DNA from: Amyelois transitella
Taxonomy: Eukaryota > Arthropoda > Insecta > Lepidoptera > Pyralidae
DNA length: 64,000 bases
Direction of reading: 5' to 3'
NCBI RefSeq assembly: GCF_032362555.1
Contig: NC_083520.1
Coordinates: 62,001-126,000 of the forward strand
How positions within the stretch are numbered: position 1 is the stretch's first letter; every line of letters begins with the position of its first letter. Made by a program: the position numbers and the translations under genes. This document shows, one piece after another, positions 55,216-64,000 of the stretch. The notes below the pieces were generated by a model that was given only the letters and a program-made list of their open reading frames with translations, made no database searches and was not told the origin of the DNA.

Positions 55216-55407
55216 CCCAGAGATTCTTTTCTTAATAACCTGACTTTTCATCGAAACGTCTTTGATTAGATAATTTAACAAACAATTGACAACCTTTATG
55301 CTGTGCTTACCAATAGAATAAAAACTTTACGTTAAATTATGTTGCGGGCCTGAGAGTTTCTCAATATAGAAAAATGTCTATTATTAATTCGTACAAATAA
55401 ATATACA

Positions 55408-55664
55408 TACATACATAAAATCACGCCTATATCCCTTGCGGGGTAGACAGAGCTACCAGTCTTAAAAAGACTGATAGGCCACGTTCAGCTGTTTGGCTTA
55501 ATGATAGAATTGAGGTCATATAGTGACAGGTTGCTAGCCTGTCGCCTAAAAGAAGAATCCCAAGTTTATAAGCCTATACCTTAGTCGCCTTTTACGACAT
55601 CTATGAGAAAGGGATGGAGTGGTCCTATTCTTTTTTCTAAAGGTGCCGGGAACCACACGGCACA
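55408..55664 (-). mobile_element. GTGCCG element, full length with target duplication
   Basis: AAATAAATATACA at 55395-55407 and 55665-55677 flanks it. The sequence is close to consensus, so it is probably a young copy. Confidence 0.93.
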
Positions 55665-55677
55665 AAATAAATATACA

Positions 55678-56024
55678 CTCACTAAATATCACCGATGCTC
55701 CTGAAATTTACCCTACACAAGGTTACTGCTCAAGTGCGCGCTTATTGAGCAGGATATAACTGATAATTAATTCTATATCGACGTAGAGGAAGTTCGAAAG
55801 CAATCGGATTGTCTTCGTGGGTCTACATCACAGACATAGATCTAGGTAGATACCGCAATTTTACTTATCTATTTAAATGAAAATCAAGCCTGTTAAGTTC
55901 TTTTTTCTTTACTAAGCAGGCAACAGGGTATGTGCTATGTCCTTTATATTCCGTCTAATTTGAGATGAGTGGATTGCGAAGGTCTACATGAACGTACCTT
56001 GATCAAATCGGAGACGTTCTGGCA
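55678..56024. other. Non-coding DNA
   Basis: No feature was recognised. Confidence 0.4.
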
Positions 56025-56172
56025 AAAGGTCAGGTTAAGAGTACCCCAAAACCGATGACCTTGCATGAAGAGAGCTGTGAATGTGGATGACGCGAAAGTA
56101 TTGATGATTGTTGCAAGTGGATAGATGGAGTCTTTGCCTACCCCTCCGGGAAAAAAGCGTGTTTTATGTATG
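56025..56172 (+). mobile_element. LINE 3' end, longest copy
   Basis: AAAGGTCAGGTTAAGAGTAC..TTGCATGAAGAG..GTGAATGTGGATGACGCGAAAG..CTACCCCTCCGGGAAAAAAGCGTG, then TTTTATGTATGTA. It shares its front part with 60807-60882. Confidence 0.7.
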
Positions 56173-56246
56173 TAGTGAAAGATTTTTAAAAACAACTCAA
56201 TAGCCCAATTTAACACATACTTTCATATAAGATAATACTCGTTTCT

Positions 56247-56280
56247 GAGAACATTTCACATAGACGTATGAAATGTTCTC
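56247..56280. repeat. Hairpin, 12-bp arms
   Basis: GAGAACATTTCA (56247-56258) pairs exactly with TGAAATGTTCTC (56269-56280). Confidence 0.8.
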
Positions 56281-56476
56281 GGAACTTCTAATTATAGCAA
56301 AATACTACAGCGAGAGCTATGATTCCGGCTGGGCCTCTTCAACGTGAACGATCTTCAAAGAGTCGATGTTAATTTATGTTATTTATTATCTTTCTCCATT
56401 GTGGCTTATTGGCTAATGTAGGTAGATAATACTTATGTTGACGTTGTTGAGCAATAATTTATACATACAAAGATAT

Positions 56477-56704
56477 GTACATACATACATATGGTCACGT
56501 CTATATCCCTTGCGGGGTAGACAGAGCCAACAGTCATGAAAAGACTGAATGGCCACGTTCAGCTATTTGGCTTAATGATAGAATTGAGATTCAAATAGTG
56601 ACTGATTGCTAGCCTATTGCCTAAAAAAGAATCCCAAGTTTGTAAGCCTATCTCTTAGTCGCCTTTTAAGACATCCATGGGAAAGAGATGGAGTGGTCCT
56701 ATTA
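56477..56704 (-). mobile_element. GTGCCG element, 5'-truncated
   Basis: (ACAT)n tail, TATGGTCACGTCTATATCCC.. to GGAGTGGTCCTATT. The GTGCCG end is absent. Confidence 0.85.
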
Positions 56705-57067
56705 AATATAATATCCTATATCAATGCAAAGTGATGATATCACAGCGCTCTTCCACCAGCGCAGTCTACCTAAATCACCTCTATGGTGGACACTACCTCG
56801 AATTGATCCGACCAATTTAGATAGGTATTTAGTAAGTCGGCGATAGTGCGTCTCCAGATTAATTTCCACTTTGGTGATTTATCTCGCGGAGGTTGACGAT
56901 CGAGGCGGCGCTCGCTGCGGAATTGATGAGATCAGGAAATGGGGCGCTCCGGTTACAATCCGACCGGTCGTGATTGATTCCAGGGTTTATGATCCAATAT
57001 ACCATTAATGTAATGTTGATGTGATATAACAAATCTTTCGGTTGCTCAGAAATTAAGGTAGAATTAC

Positions 57068-57278
57068 ATATGTAGATACGTAAATGTCACGTATATCCCT
57101 TGCGGAGTAGACAGAGCCATCAGCCTCGAAAAGACTGAAAGGCCACGTTCAGCTGTATGGCTTCATGATAGAATTGAAATTCAAATAGTGACAGGCTAGC
57201 CTATAGCAAGAGGAATCCCAAATTCATAAGCCTATCCCTTTATCGCCTTTTGTCCATGGGAAAGATGGGGATGACCTA
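57068..57278 (-). mobile_element. GTGCCG element, partial
   Basis: AAATGTCACGTATATCCCTTGCGGAG..TTATCGCCTTTTGTCCATGGG. Confidence 0.8.
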
Positions 57279-57803
57279 AATGGTAATGAACGTAGGTAAT
57301 TTCAGAAAATAAAAGAAAAGCTTATCTATTTATTTCATTAAAACATGTAAAGGCCACTTGAGTAAAGTACCTACCTAACGAACATTTTCTATGACGTTAG
57401 GATAAAACGTAATATATACCTACGTAATTCCGTCATTTGGCAGTTTGTCTATAAATTATTTCGAGTATCTGGTTAGCGAGCGACTCCTGGTGTGACCCTC
57501 ATTCTACACTATTCACAATGCAATGAAAGCTCTGAGCTCACTGCGGAGACGGAAGTAGCTATAACTAAGGTTCTATATGCTCCTTCCGTGAGCGATCACA
57601 GATTACGTAGAACCGGATGGCATGCCACATTGAATTGACCACCGACCTCTATAATTTACTCTGGACTTAATATTGGCGATATCAAATTATATAAATACAT
57701 TCTTTTTCACAATTTCTACAGTGATTTTGCTTCCGCCTTGATAACGAATTTTATAATTTACTAATATTTCTATGATCAATATAAAAATACCAATAGAGAA
57801 TTG
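57279..57803. other. Non-coding DNA
   Basis: No feature was recognised. Confidence 0.4.
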
Positions 57804-58010
57804 AATAGAACCACTCCATCTCTTTCCCATGAATGTCGTAAAAGGCGACGTAATGATAGGCTTATAAACTTGGGATTTTGTTTTAGGCGATTGGCCAGCC
57901 TGTCACTATTTAAATCTCAATGCTATTATTAAACCAAACAACTGTCGCCTATTGGTCTATTAGGGACTGATGGCTCTGTGTACCCCGCAAGGGAAGAAGT
58001 GACTATATCT
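57804..58010 (+). mobile_element. GTGCCG element, partial
   Basis: AATAGAACCACTCCATCTCTTTCCC..GTACCCCGCAAGGGAAGAAGTGACTATATC. Confidence 0.8.
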
Positions 58011-58097
58011 AGTATATTATTGTTAAAACCACTTGATGCCCTTATAAATGGGGCCGAAAATTTGGCTGTCATCTAAATAATAGAAGCCACTGATATA

Positions 58098-58190
58098 ACT
58101 GATGACATATGACAATGCACACACACAGCCCAATCCACTGGTTCTAGAGATTTGAAATTAGGCTCGTAGATCTTTATGTTTTCTAGGGGT
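58098..58190 (-). repeat. Interspersed repeat fragment
   Basis: ACACACAGCCCAATCCACTGG..GAGATTTGAAATTAGGCTCGTAG is the inverse of the repeat at 18927-19060. Confidence 0.5.
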
Positions 58191-59518
58191 TCTATTACTA
58201 GAGGACTCCCCGAAATACCCCCGAGGGCCGCCCTTCCTATACTTTGTATAAAACATTTTGTCCAGCATATTTATATTTCAGGTCAGTGCTTGACAATAGA
58301 ATAGAGGCCACGTGGCGAAGCGATTTATAATGACAATCGCAATTAATATTATGAGCCGTAACGTTATGATGATGGACTTGCTTTGTTTGGAGCTGTGAAA
58401 TGTGATCGTTTGTTATTTACAGCAGAAATTGTCGGCAAAGGGGATTCGAAGCCGAATGAGGGTCATACAATATTTTATGACAATTTATTATCATTTTCTT
58501 ATTCATCCCTTAAGACTTCTCAATGCATTATCGTTCTATAGCTTCGCATTATTTAATTAAGTTTTTCTCATTTATACACTTGCTTATGCTTATTTATACT
58601 TATTTATGCAAATGCACTTTTTTTCTCTAAAAGAAAACTGTATTTACGGCTGAATTTTTTTTAAGCTGATCACCTGAGTCACCAGTCACTGCGTTATGCG
58701 TTTAATAACTGCCATCCGAATTCGTAAAAGTACCGATGAAATCGTATTCCAATTAGAATAAAATAAATAAAAAAGGTATCTTACTGTTTAATATAATTTG
58801 AATTGTGCAACCTCTTTTCTGTTTAGTCCAGAATGTGTCATAACTGGCCAGTAAAAAAAAAGAAAAAGAAAATTTTTAAATGTGAATTTGATTCTTTTTT
58901 ACAATGTAATATCTAGTACAAATCAAATTGTTCAAACATTATTGTATCAATAAGTTCAGCGGTTTATTACATTGCATATTTAAAGTTAAACCAAAGTGCA
59001 GTTGTACTTCATCCCAAGAGCAACCCAGTTTATTTCCATATCTAAGTTTTACTTTTTATAGAGTGCTTTACCGTCTTTAACACTTACAAAGATAATAAGA
59101 TAATAGAAACTTCGCGCAATGGCGTAACCAACTTTCTGTACTCTGCTTGTACAACCTCTGTGCGTCAAATAATATCACTCACGCGATCTGATCATCTGAA
59201 TTCAGCATTATTACCATCAACATTAAGTTCAAAATAGCTACTTACGACCTCATTCACGAACGTTGACTTCGCATCATTTCTTCTCTCTTTTCAACACTTC
59301 GAATTACCTCAAAGACAGACAGAGTGGGGAGATTATGTCTAGTTTTGAATCCTGGCCAATTCGCCGTAGACCTGGTGGCGCGGTGACGTCCAGATATCGT
59401 CGTCAGTCATCGCTGGCAGATTACACCCACTTTAATTATGTGCGACCAAACGTCGGCCGCTCTCAGCAGTTTCCCTCAGCGCTAGAGATATCTTGGTGAT
59501 GTTTAACTGGTAATAATA
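58191..59518. other. Non-coding DNA
   Basis: AT-rich. A 78-codon frame at 59263-59499 has an Arg/Ser-rich composition but no recognised domain, splice sites or start context. Confidence 0.4.
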
Positions 59519-59744
59519 AACATATATAAAGCCACGTCTATATCGCTTGTGGGGAACACAGAGTCGACAGTCTTGAAAACACTGAAAAGCCACGTTCAGC
59601 CGTATGACTTAATGATGGAATTGAGATTCAAATAGTGACAGGTTGCTAGCACATTGCCTGACAGGAGAATCCCAAGTATATAAGCCTTTCCCCTAATCGC
59701 CTTTTACGACATCCATGCGAAAGATATGGAGTGGACCACACGGT
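59519..59744 (-). mobile_element. GTGCCG element, near full length
   Basis: ATATAAAGCCACGTCTATATCGC..CATCCATGCGAAAGATATGGAGTGGACCACACGG. The GTGCCG tip is partly deleted. A + strand 3' fragment follows at 59838-59888. Confidence 0.8.
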
Positions 59745-59837
59745 AATAATATCAAACCCATGTTTTTCCTAGTACCGGGTTACTATCATACTACATCAGT
59801 TTACTAATAAAAACATGGTAGATCTCCACATGCCTGC

Positions 59838-59888
59838 TGGCTTTGTCTACCCCGCAAGGGATACAGACGATATTGTATGTATGTATGC
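59838..59888 (+). mobile_element. GTGCCG element, 3' fragment
   Basis: GGCTTTGTCTACCCCGCAAGGGATACAGACGATATTGTATGTATG. Confidence 0.65.
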
Positions 59889-60260
59889 ATGTAAATACAC
59901 CAAATAGATTATACTGCACTAAATATATCAATCAAGTTTTTCATGCTACATCGTTTGGAGTTAGTCCCAGTTGTGTCCCTAACTTTTTGTCTGGAGAAGC
60001 CCGGATTTAACACTATACCTGTATTCATTCCTGTGTTTTCACCTGTGATGAACAAGAGAAGGGTTACTAGCTCGTATGATTAATTTATCAACGAAAGCAA
60101 ATTCGTATCACTTCTTGGCACGCTCGCGCTTGGCATGCCCGCCTCCCGTCACATTACTGTCATTGCTAAAATTATTGCGGCATCATTATCTATTACTGCT
60201 TCTTGTCTTTAAGCTCTTAATTTACAATGTGAATCGTGAGAAATAAATGTGAATAAGAAC

Positions 60261-60334
60261 GTGGCCTTTTAGTCTTTTCGAGATGTTGGTTCTGACTACC
60301 CCGTAAGGGATAAGGACGTGATCATATGTATGTT
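60261..60334 (+). mobile_element. GTGCCG element, 3' fragment
   Basis: GTGGCCTTTTAGTCTTTTCGAG..TAAGGGATAAGGACGTGATCATATGTATG. Confidence 0.7.
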
Positions 60335-60654
60335 TGAATGATAGAAATAACGCGTTTTTAAATTTTTACACCGACAGATTACTATGGTTTTTGTCATACT
60401 TCTTCGTAATTATTGTAGTTCACAAATTTATCGTTTATCGTGATATTAAAATAGGCTACTATTTGAACAGAAATTAATCGAAATTCCCGGACAAAGAAAA
60501 TTCCAAAATAAAGACATTAAGAATCCAGGACCTACAAGAAGCCTACGCCGACACATTCACCGATTAGTCTTATCTAAAGTTAGGCACCTAAAACTGAATA
60601 AAATCCTTATTTCAGATGAAAATGAAAGCGACAGTGCCGATGATGTAAGCGGCA

Positions 60655-60737
60655 GTGAACAAAGACGTGAGGTCACAGCCGGGAATAGAACCGGCGGCCC
60701 TGAACTGCTCACTGTCACCACTCGGCCACCGGTACTT
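60655..60737 (-). mobile_element. tRNA-like SINE head (type C)
   Basis: The minus strand has box A TGGCCGAGTGG (60718-60728) and box B GGTTCTATTCC (60682-60692). No acceptor stem closes it. It is open in frame with an acidic stretch just upstream after a TTATTTCAG acceptor at 60615 (ENESDSADDVSGSE), which may be chance. Confidence 0.55.
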
Positions 60738-60806
60738 TTAGATCTTTGGCCTGATCGTGGACAGTTTGTTTTTCATAAATTAGCGATGAAATGCTGTGTT
60801 CTGTTA

Positions 60807-60882
60807 AAGGTCAGGTCAAGAGTATAAAGCAACGAGTTTGCGTGAACAGATTGATGAATGTGGATGAAAGAAAAGTTGTACA
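60807..60882 (+). mobile_element. LINE 3'-region fragment
   Basis: AAAGGTCAGGTCAAGAGTATAAAGC..GAACAGATTGATGAATGTGGATG, parallel to 56025-56120. A related scrap lies near 61060-61110. Confidence 0.6.
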
Positions 60883-61858
60883 GGGAGCGATGTTCTCGGC
60901 CGTTACAAAGGGAACATCTTCTTAGCTAGGTTTAAAGCCTGGGGAACCGCGCGACAGATATTAATACAATGTTGTATTTGTGCTTCAATTCGTAGAATTT
61001 TGCCTGTGTGATTTACAATTTTGCTATTTTATGTCGTAATAGGACGTCGACAAAGAATTATGCAAAGATCGTAAAAATTGTTGTGGCCCCATAGGGAAAG
61101 GGGCGAATTTAAATATAATATACGAGTATTCTACCAATTGCACTTATTTTTTTTAATGAATGAAGAAGAATCCCATATTTTGTAAACAGTTCCCTTGATT
61201 TCCTAATTAATATAATCTAGCAGACAGAAAGTCAGCGGATACACTACGTTCTTTCTGCGTTATCAGATCAGAAGCATGGAAGGTTTCACTGGATGAATCA
61301 TAGGGCAGATAACTACCCACCATATGAAAGGCAATTTGAATAAAGACCACTTTGAGGCCGCCATCAAACTTTTTCATCCCACAATGCTACGCTTTTCTCT
61401 CAGAGATCAGCAATCGAATTAACGAATGAACCCCTAACCCCCTTTCCCAAAAGCCCTGTGTTATATAACTCATTACAGCCCCAACATGTGCCACGAAATT
61501 GAATCAGCGCCGTCGCCCAATCAGCCGAGAGATTTGAATATCAAAAAATAATTTGAGAACGGAGGGATGCCGGATTACTTTCTTTATAAACAGAGTCCGC
61601 TGTAATGAGGGTAAAACTTGACAATGGCCGGTTTAAGGAAACATTCCGGGATTCATTTCTTTGTCAGAAGGTCATCATTAGATGAATGAAGTATTTGGAA
61701 GTTGGGGATTAGGAAGAAAGAAAGCGGGTACTCGACTGTGAAATTTTTTACAAATCTGTTAATTGAAGTCTGATGTGGAATAGAAAGGGAAAGGAGGACG
61801 GTATTGACTTTATTTAAAGTGCAAGCAGCTGGCAATACTTCTGAATCACTGAATATCC
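60883..61858. other. Non-coding DNA
   Basis: No gene or intact element was recognised. Confidence 0.4.
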
Positions 61859-61867
61859 TGAGACATA

Positions 61868-62135
61868 CATACATACATACATACATATAATCACGTCTAT
61901 ATCCCTTGCGGGGTAGACAGAGCCAACAGTCCTGAGCGGACTGATAGGCCACGTTCAGCTATTTGGCTTTAAGATAGAATTGAGATTCGAATAGTGACAA
62001 GTTGCTAGCCTATCGCCTAAAAACAGAATCTCAAGTTTGTAAGCCTATCCCTTAGTCGCCTTTTACGACATCCATGGGAAAGAGATGGAGTGGTCCTATT
62101 CTTTTTTGTATTGGTGCCGGGAACCACACGGCACT
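61868..62135 (-). mobile_element. GTGCCG element, full length with target duplication
   Basis: TGAGACATA at 61859-61867 and 62136-62144 flanks it. It has a long (ACAT)n tail. It is close to consensus and suitable as the type copy for this window. Confidence 0.94.
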
Positions 62136-62144
62136 TGAGACATA

Positions 62145-62634
62145 AGTATAATACCATTAATAAGCGTTACTTTTGCCTAAACATACTTAAATAGTGTTTA
62201 GCTGCTCTTATCTTGGGCAACGCCTTTTGGAAATTAACAACATGACAATAATTAGTTGAGAAAAAAATAAGATAAATAGATTTAAATTTTCAATTTCAAT
62301 ATTTAACTTGTTTTTGCCGGGGCTCGCCACAACCGAGAAAGGTTAACAAAAGACCAAATTTAGTTCTCACTTGTAATGGCATCGGCGAGTTACTTATCGG
62401 GTTTACGGGCAGACTCGGGGCACACAATTATGCAAATTCAGCCTTAATTTCACTCTCTGTCCCCGTGTTCTTAGTTCTGAATTAGGATGAGGAGACAAGA
62501 TAACGTGAACGGCAATAAAGCTGAATTAACGACATTAACTCGACATTTTATCGCGTCACTGAAAGTTGCTGCCTATGAAACTCTTGAAGTAAAACCCTTG
62601 ATGTAGTGAAAGTTCTAATTATAATCTTAATCTC
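62145..62634. other. Non-coding DNA
   Basis: No feature was recognised. Confidence 0.4.
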
Positions 62635-62830
62635 AATACCATCATTAAACCATCTGGCCGAACTTGTTCTTAGAGTCTCTTCGAGATTACTAGCGTTCGC
62701 CCGCGGCTCTGCGCGCCTAGACCCATCGCGGTTATACATACGTTGTTTGTCAGTCACTCAATCAATAACACAAGAATTTTATATATATAGATTGCCTGTG
62801 TCTCCCTCTTAAAAAATAAAGATGTGATAA
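62635..62830 (+). mobile_element. GTGCCG element 3' part interrupted by a mini-Helitron
   Basis: ATACCATCATTAAACCATCTGGCCGAAC..CTCTTCGAGAT, then the Helitron, then TGCCTGTGTCTCCC..AAAATAAAGATGTGATAAG. Confidence 0.6.
62690..62791 (-). mobile_element. 102-bp mini-Helitron
   Basis: The minus strand starts A|TCTATATATATAAAATTCTTG and ends GCCGCGGGCGAACGCTAG|T. Both ends are intact, with almost all the interior lost. Confidence 0.8.
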
Positions 62831-62979
62831 GAAAACCTCATTCTGATTTTTTAAGCGCAGTATTATCAACCTGTCCTGATATCGGAATCTTAATTCCATT
62901 ATTACGCCATCCAATAAAGTATCATATATCCAACTTTGAGACTATGACTACCCTACTACTTTATATTTATTTTATTTTT

Positions 62980-63020
62980 ATTTCTTTTATCTACCCATGT
63001 ATGGGGTAGATAAAAGAAAT
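62980..63020. repeat. Hairpin, 17-bp arms
   Basis: ATTTCTTTTATCTACCC (62980-62996) pairs exactly with GGGTAGATAAAAGAAAT (63004-63020), loop ATGTATG. Confidence 0.9.
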
Positions 63021-63168
63021 AGCTGATAAAGTCGGGGTCAAGTGCGTTTCCGAGTGATTTTAAATTAACGACTTCAAAATAAAGAAGTAAGTACCGGTGT
63101 ATATGGAATCGTGCCAGGTCGTCGCTTCTCGTGACGGCCCTCTCATTATCACCCGTCTGTACCTGTGC

Positions 63169-63250
63169 CATGGTCACAAACACACCCCGGGCTCCTCTCC
63201 AGAAAGGTGAGGATGCCACCAGGACTAAAGCCGAAGGTCTTGTCTGTACC
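63169..63250 (+). mobile_element. Type B SINE, 3' fragment
   Basis: CCATGGTCACAAACACACCCCGGGCTCCTCTCCAG..AGGACTAAAGCCGAAGG matches 44360-44440. Confidence 0.65.
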
Positions 63251-63499
63251 TACTTGTTCGTGATGAAGTGTTGTACTCCTAAAATGTAACGCAATTTTAA
63301 CGACCGGCAGGAGAAACGTGTTAAAAAGTATAAAAAAATGAACTGGCGGTACGATTAGTGCTAGGGTATTTTGCACCATTGGCTCGGCACCAACAGTCCA
63401 GTCCGAACGAGATGTGACGTGCGCGGGGGCAGCCCGTGCCAAACGCACTTTAGCTGCTGTCAGCTTACAGGGATCCGCGGGTGAGATGGAACCCTTTAG

Positions 63500-63660
63500 T
63501 TTCGCTATATCGGCCTCTTCTTCCTCCGGATGTTACATCCTCAGCTCTCTGGAGAGGAGCTGAGTATGCGGCTTTTGATCAAAATCCTGGATTGGGTCAG
63601 TCAGGTGTTTACATGAAGAGAAAGTTGTACAACCTTTGCAGGAGCACCTGTAATGGTAAC
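63500..63660 (-). mobile_element. Type B SINE, 3' part, inverted
   Basis: On the minus strand: CAAAGGTTGTACAAC..CCTGACTGACCCAATCCAGG..CAGCTCCTCTCCAG..GGAGGAAGAAGAGG. Confidence 0.6.
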
Positions 63661-63771
63661 GGTAGGTCTGCCTATCCGTCCACAATCCGGAGACATCTTT
63701 ACCCCCACACTTACTATGTGATTCTTCTGTACGTTGTACATACTCAGGTAATAGCCAATGGACACGAAAGG

Positions 63772-63842
63772 CTAGTCACGTATCTGGATGGCTTCACAAT
63801 GGAATTGAGATTCAGAGTTTACTAGCCCAGTGCCTAAAAGAA
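63772..63842 (-). mobile_element. GTGCCG element, middle fragment
   Basis: AGTCACGTATCTGGATGGCTTCACAATGGAATTGAGATTC..CTAGCCCAGTGCCTAAAAG. Confidence 0.55.
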
Positions 63843-63867
63843 AAATTTAGTGCTTACATCTCATGTA

Positions 63868-63912
63868 TATAATCACGCCTTTTCCCGAAGGGGTAGGCAG
63901 ATAAAATACATA
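63868..63912 (-). mobile_element. LINE 3'-end fragment
   Basis: ATAATCACGCCTTTTCCCGAAGGGGTAGGCAGAT, inverse of the LINE tail. Confidence 0.55.
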
Positions 63913-64000
63913 TTCATACCGCTTTTACTTCATATTTGCTTCAATAGTAAAGTAGCAAGTAAGTTGTTGAAAGTAAATTTTAACAAAATTCTTATGCTAT

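Noticed and set aside
56247..56280. GAGAACATTTCA..TGAAATGTTCTC as a steroid-receptor site
   Set aside because: The 10-base separation between half sites is far larger than the 1-5 bases used by ecdysone-type receptors; kept only as a hairpin.
61653..61952. Minus-strand ORF reading DCWLCLPRKGYRRDYMYV
   Set aside because: This peptide recurs wherever the GTGCCG element occurs (for example 37590, 50852, 54536). It is translation of the repeat, not a protein family.

Overview
The window looks like animal nuclear DNA from a moth or butterfly (Lepidoptera). The coding exons are short, separated by GT-AG introns, and more GC-rich than the AT-rich DNA around them. The spacer is crowded with the repeat types typical of lepidopteran genomes. 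These are Helitrons that begin TC..CTAATATTATAAA and end CTAG between an A and a T, tRNA-headed SINEs, a very abundant SINE-like element that starts GTGCCGTGTGG and ends in an (ATGT)n tail, and fragments of non-LTR retrotransposons. There is no sign of bacterial genes, CRISPR arrays or rRNA. The species cannot be named from the sequence alone.

The gene-bearing part is the first 23 kb, all on the + strand. Three MADF-BESS proteins (DNA-binding, Adf-1-like architecture) follow one another: gene 1 (1497-3669, 2 exons, 250 aa), gene 2 (12412-15050, 4 exons, 283 aa) and gene 3 (17401-19239, 4 coding exons plus an upstream non-coding exon, 231 aa). All three carry a phase-1 intron at the same place inside the MADF domain, so they are probably old tandem duplicates. 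Directly downstream is an intronless 678-codon ORF (21255-23291) that reads as a P-element/THAP9-type transposase. It is fully open, keeps two of the three expected acidic catalytic positions, and appears to have lost the third. It is best explained as a domesticated transposase gene.

Between genes 1 and 2 lies a graveyard of mobile DNA. It holds a 1.18 kb DNA transposon with 27-bp inverted ends and about a dozen internal GGGCGTTA-type motifs, a Helitron ORF fragment with three tandem basic repeats, a decayed LINE inserted against it, and a complete 953-bp Helitron that carries the 5' part of a Helitron ORF.

From 23.3 to 64 kb no complete gene could be recognised. The region is intergenic or intronic. 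It holds many copies and fragments of the GTGCCG element, several with clear target-site duplications, three families of tRNA-headed SINE, more Helitrons (some nested), and LINE 3' ends. It also contains a 614-bp essentially perfect inverted repeat around a 944-bp spacer (38.56-40.73 kb), an AT cruciform near 45.7 kb, and a periodic array of CAACNNGTTG palindromes near 32 kb. Two or three candidate isolated exons (23958, 41084, 53675) hint that one or more long-intron genes cross this region. Stretches around 29.2, 36.5 and 42 kb have clustered SOX-like or Pho/YY1-like motifs and may be regulatory.
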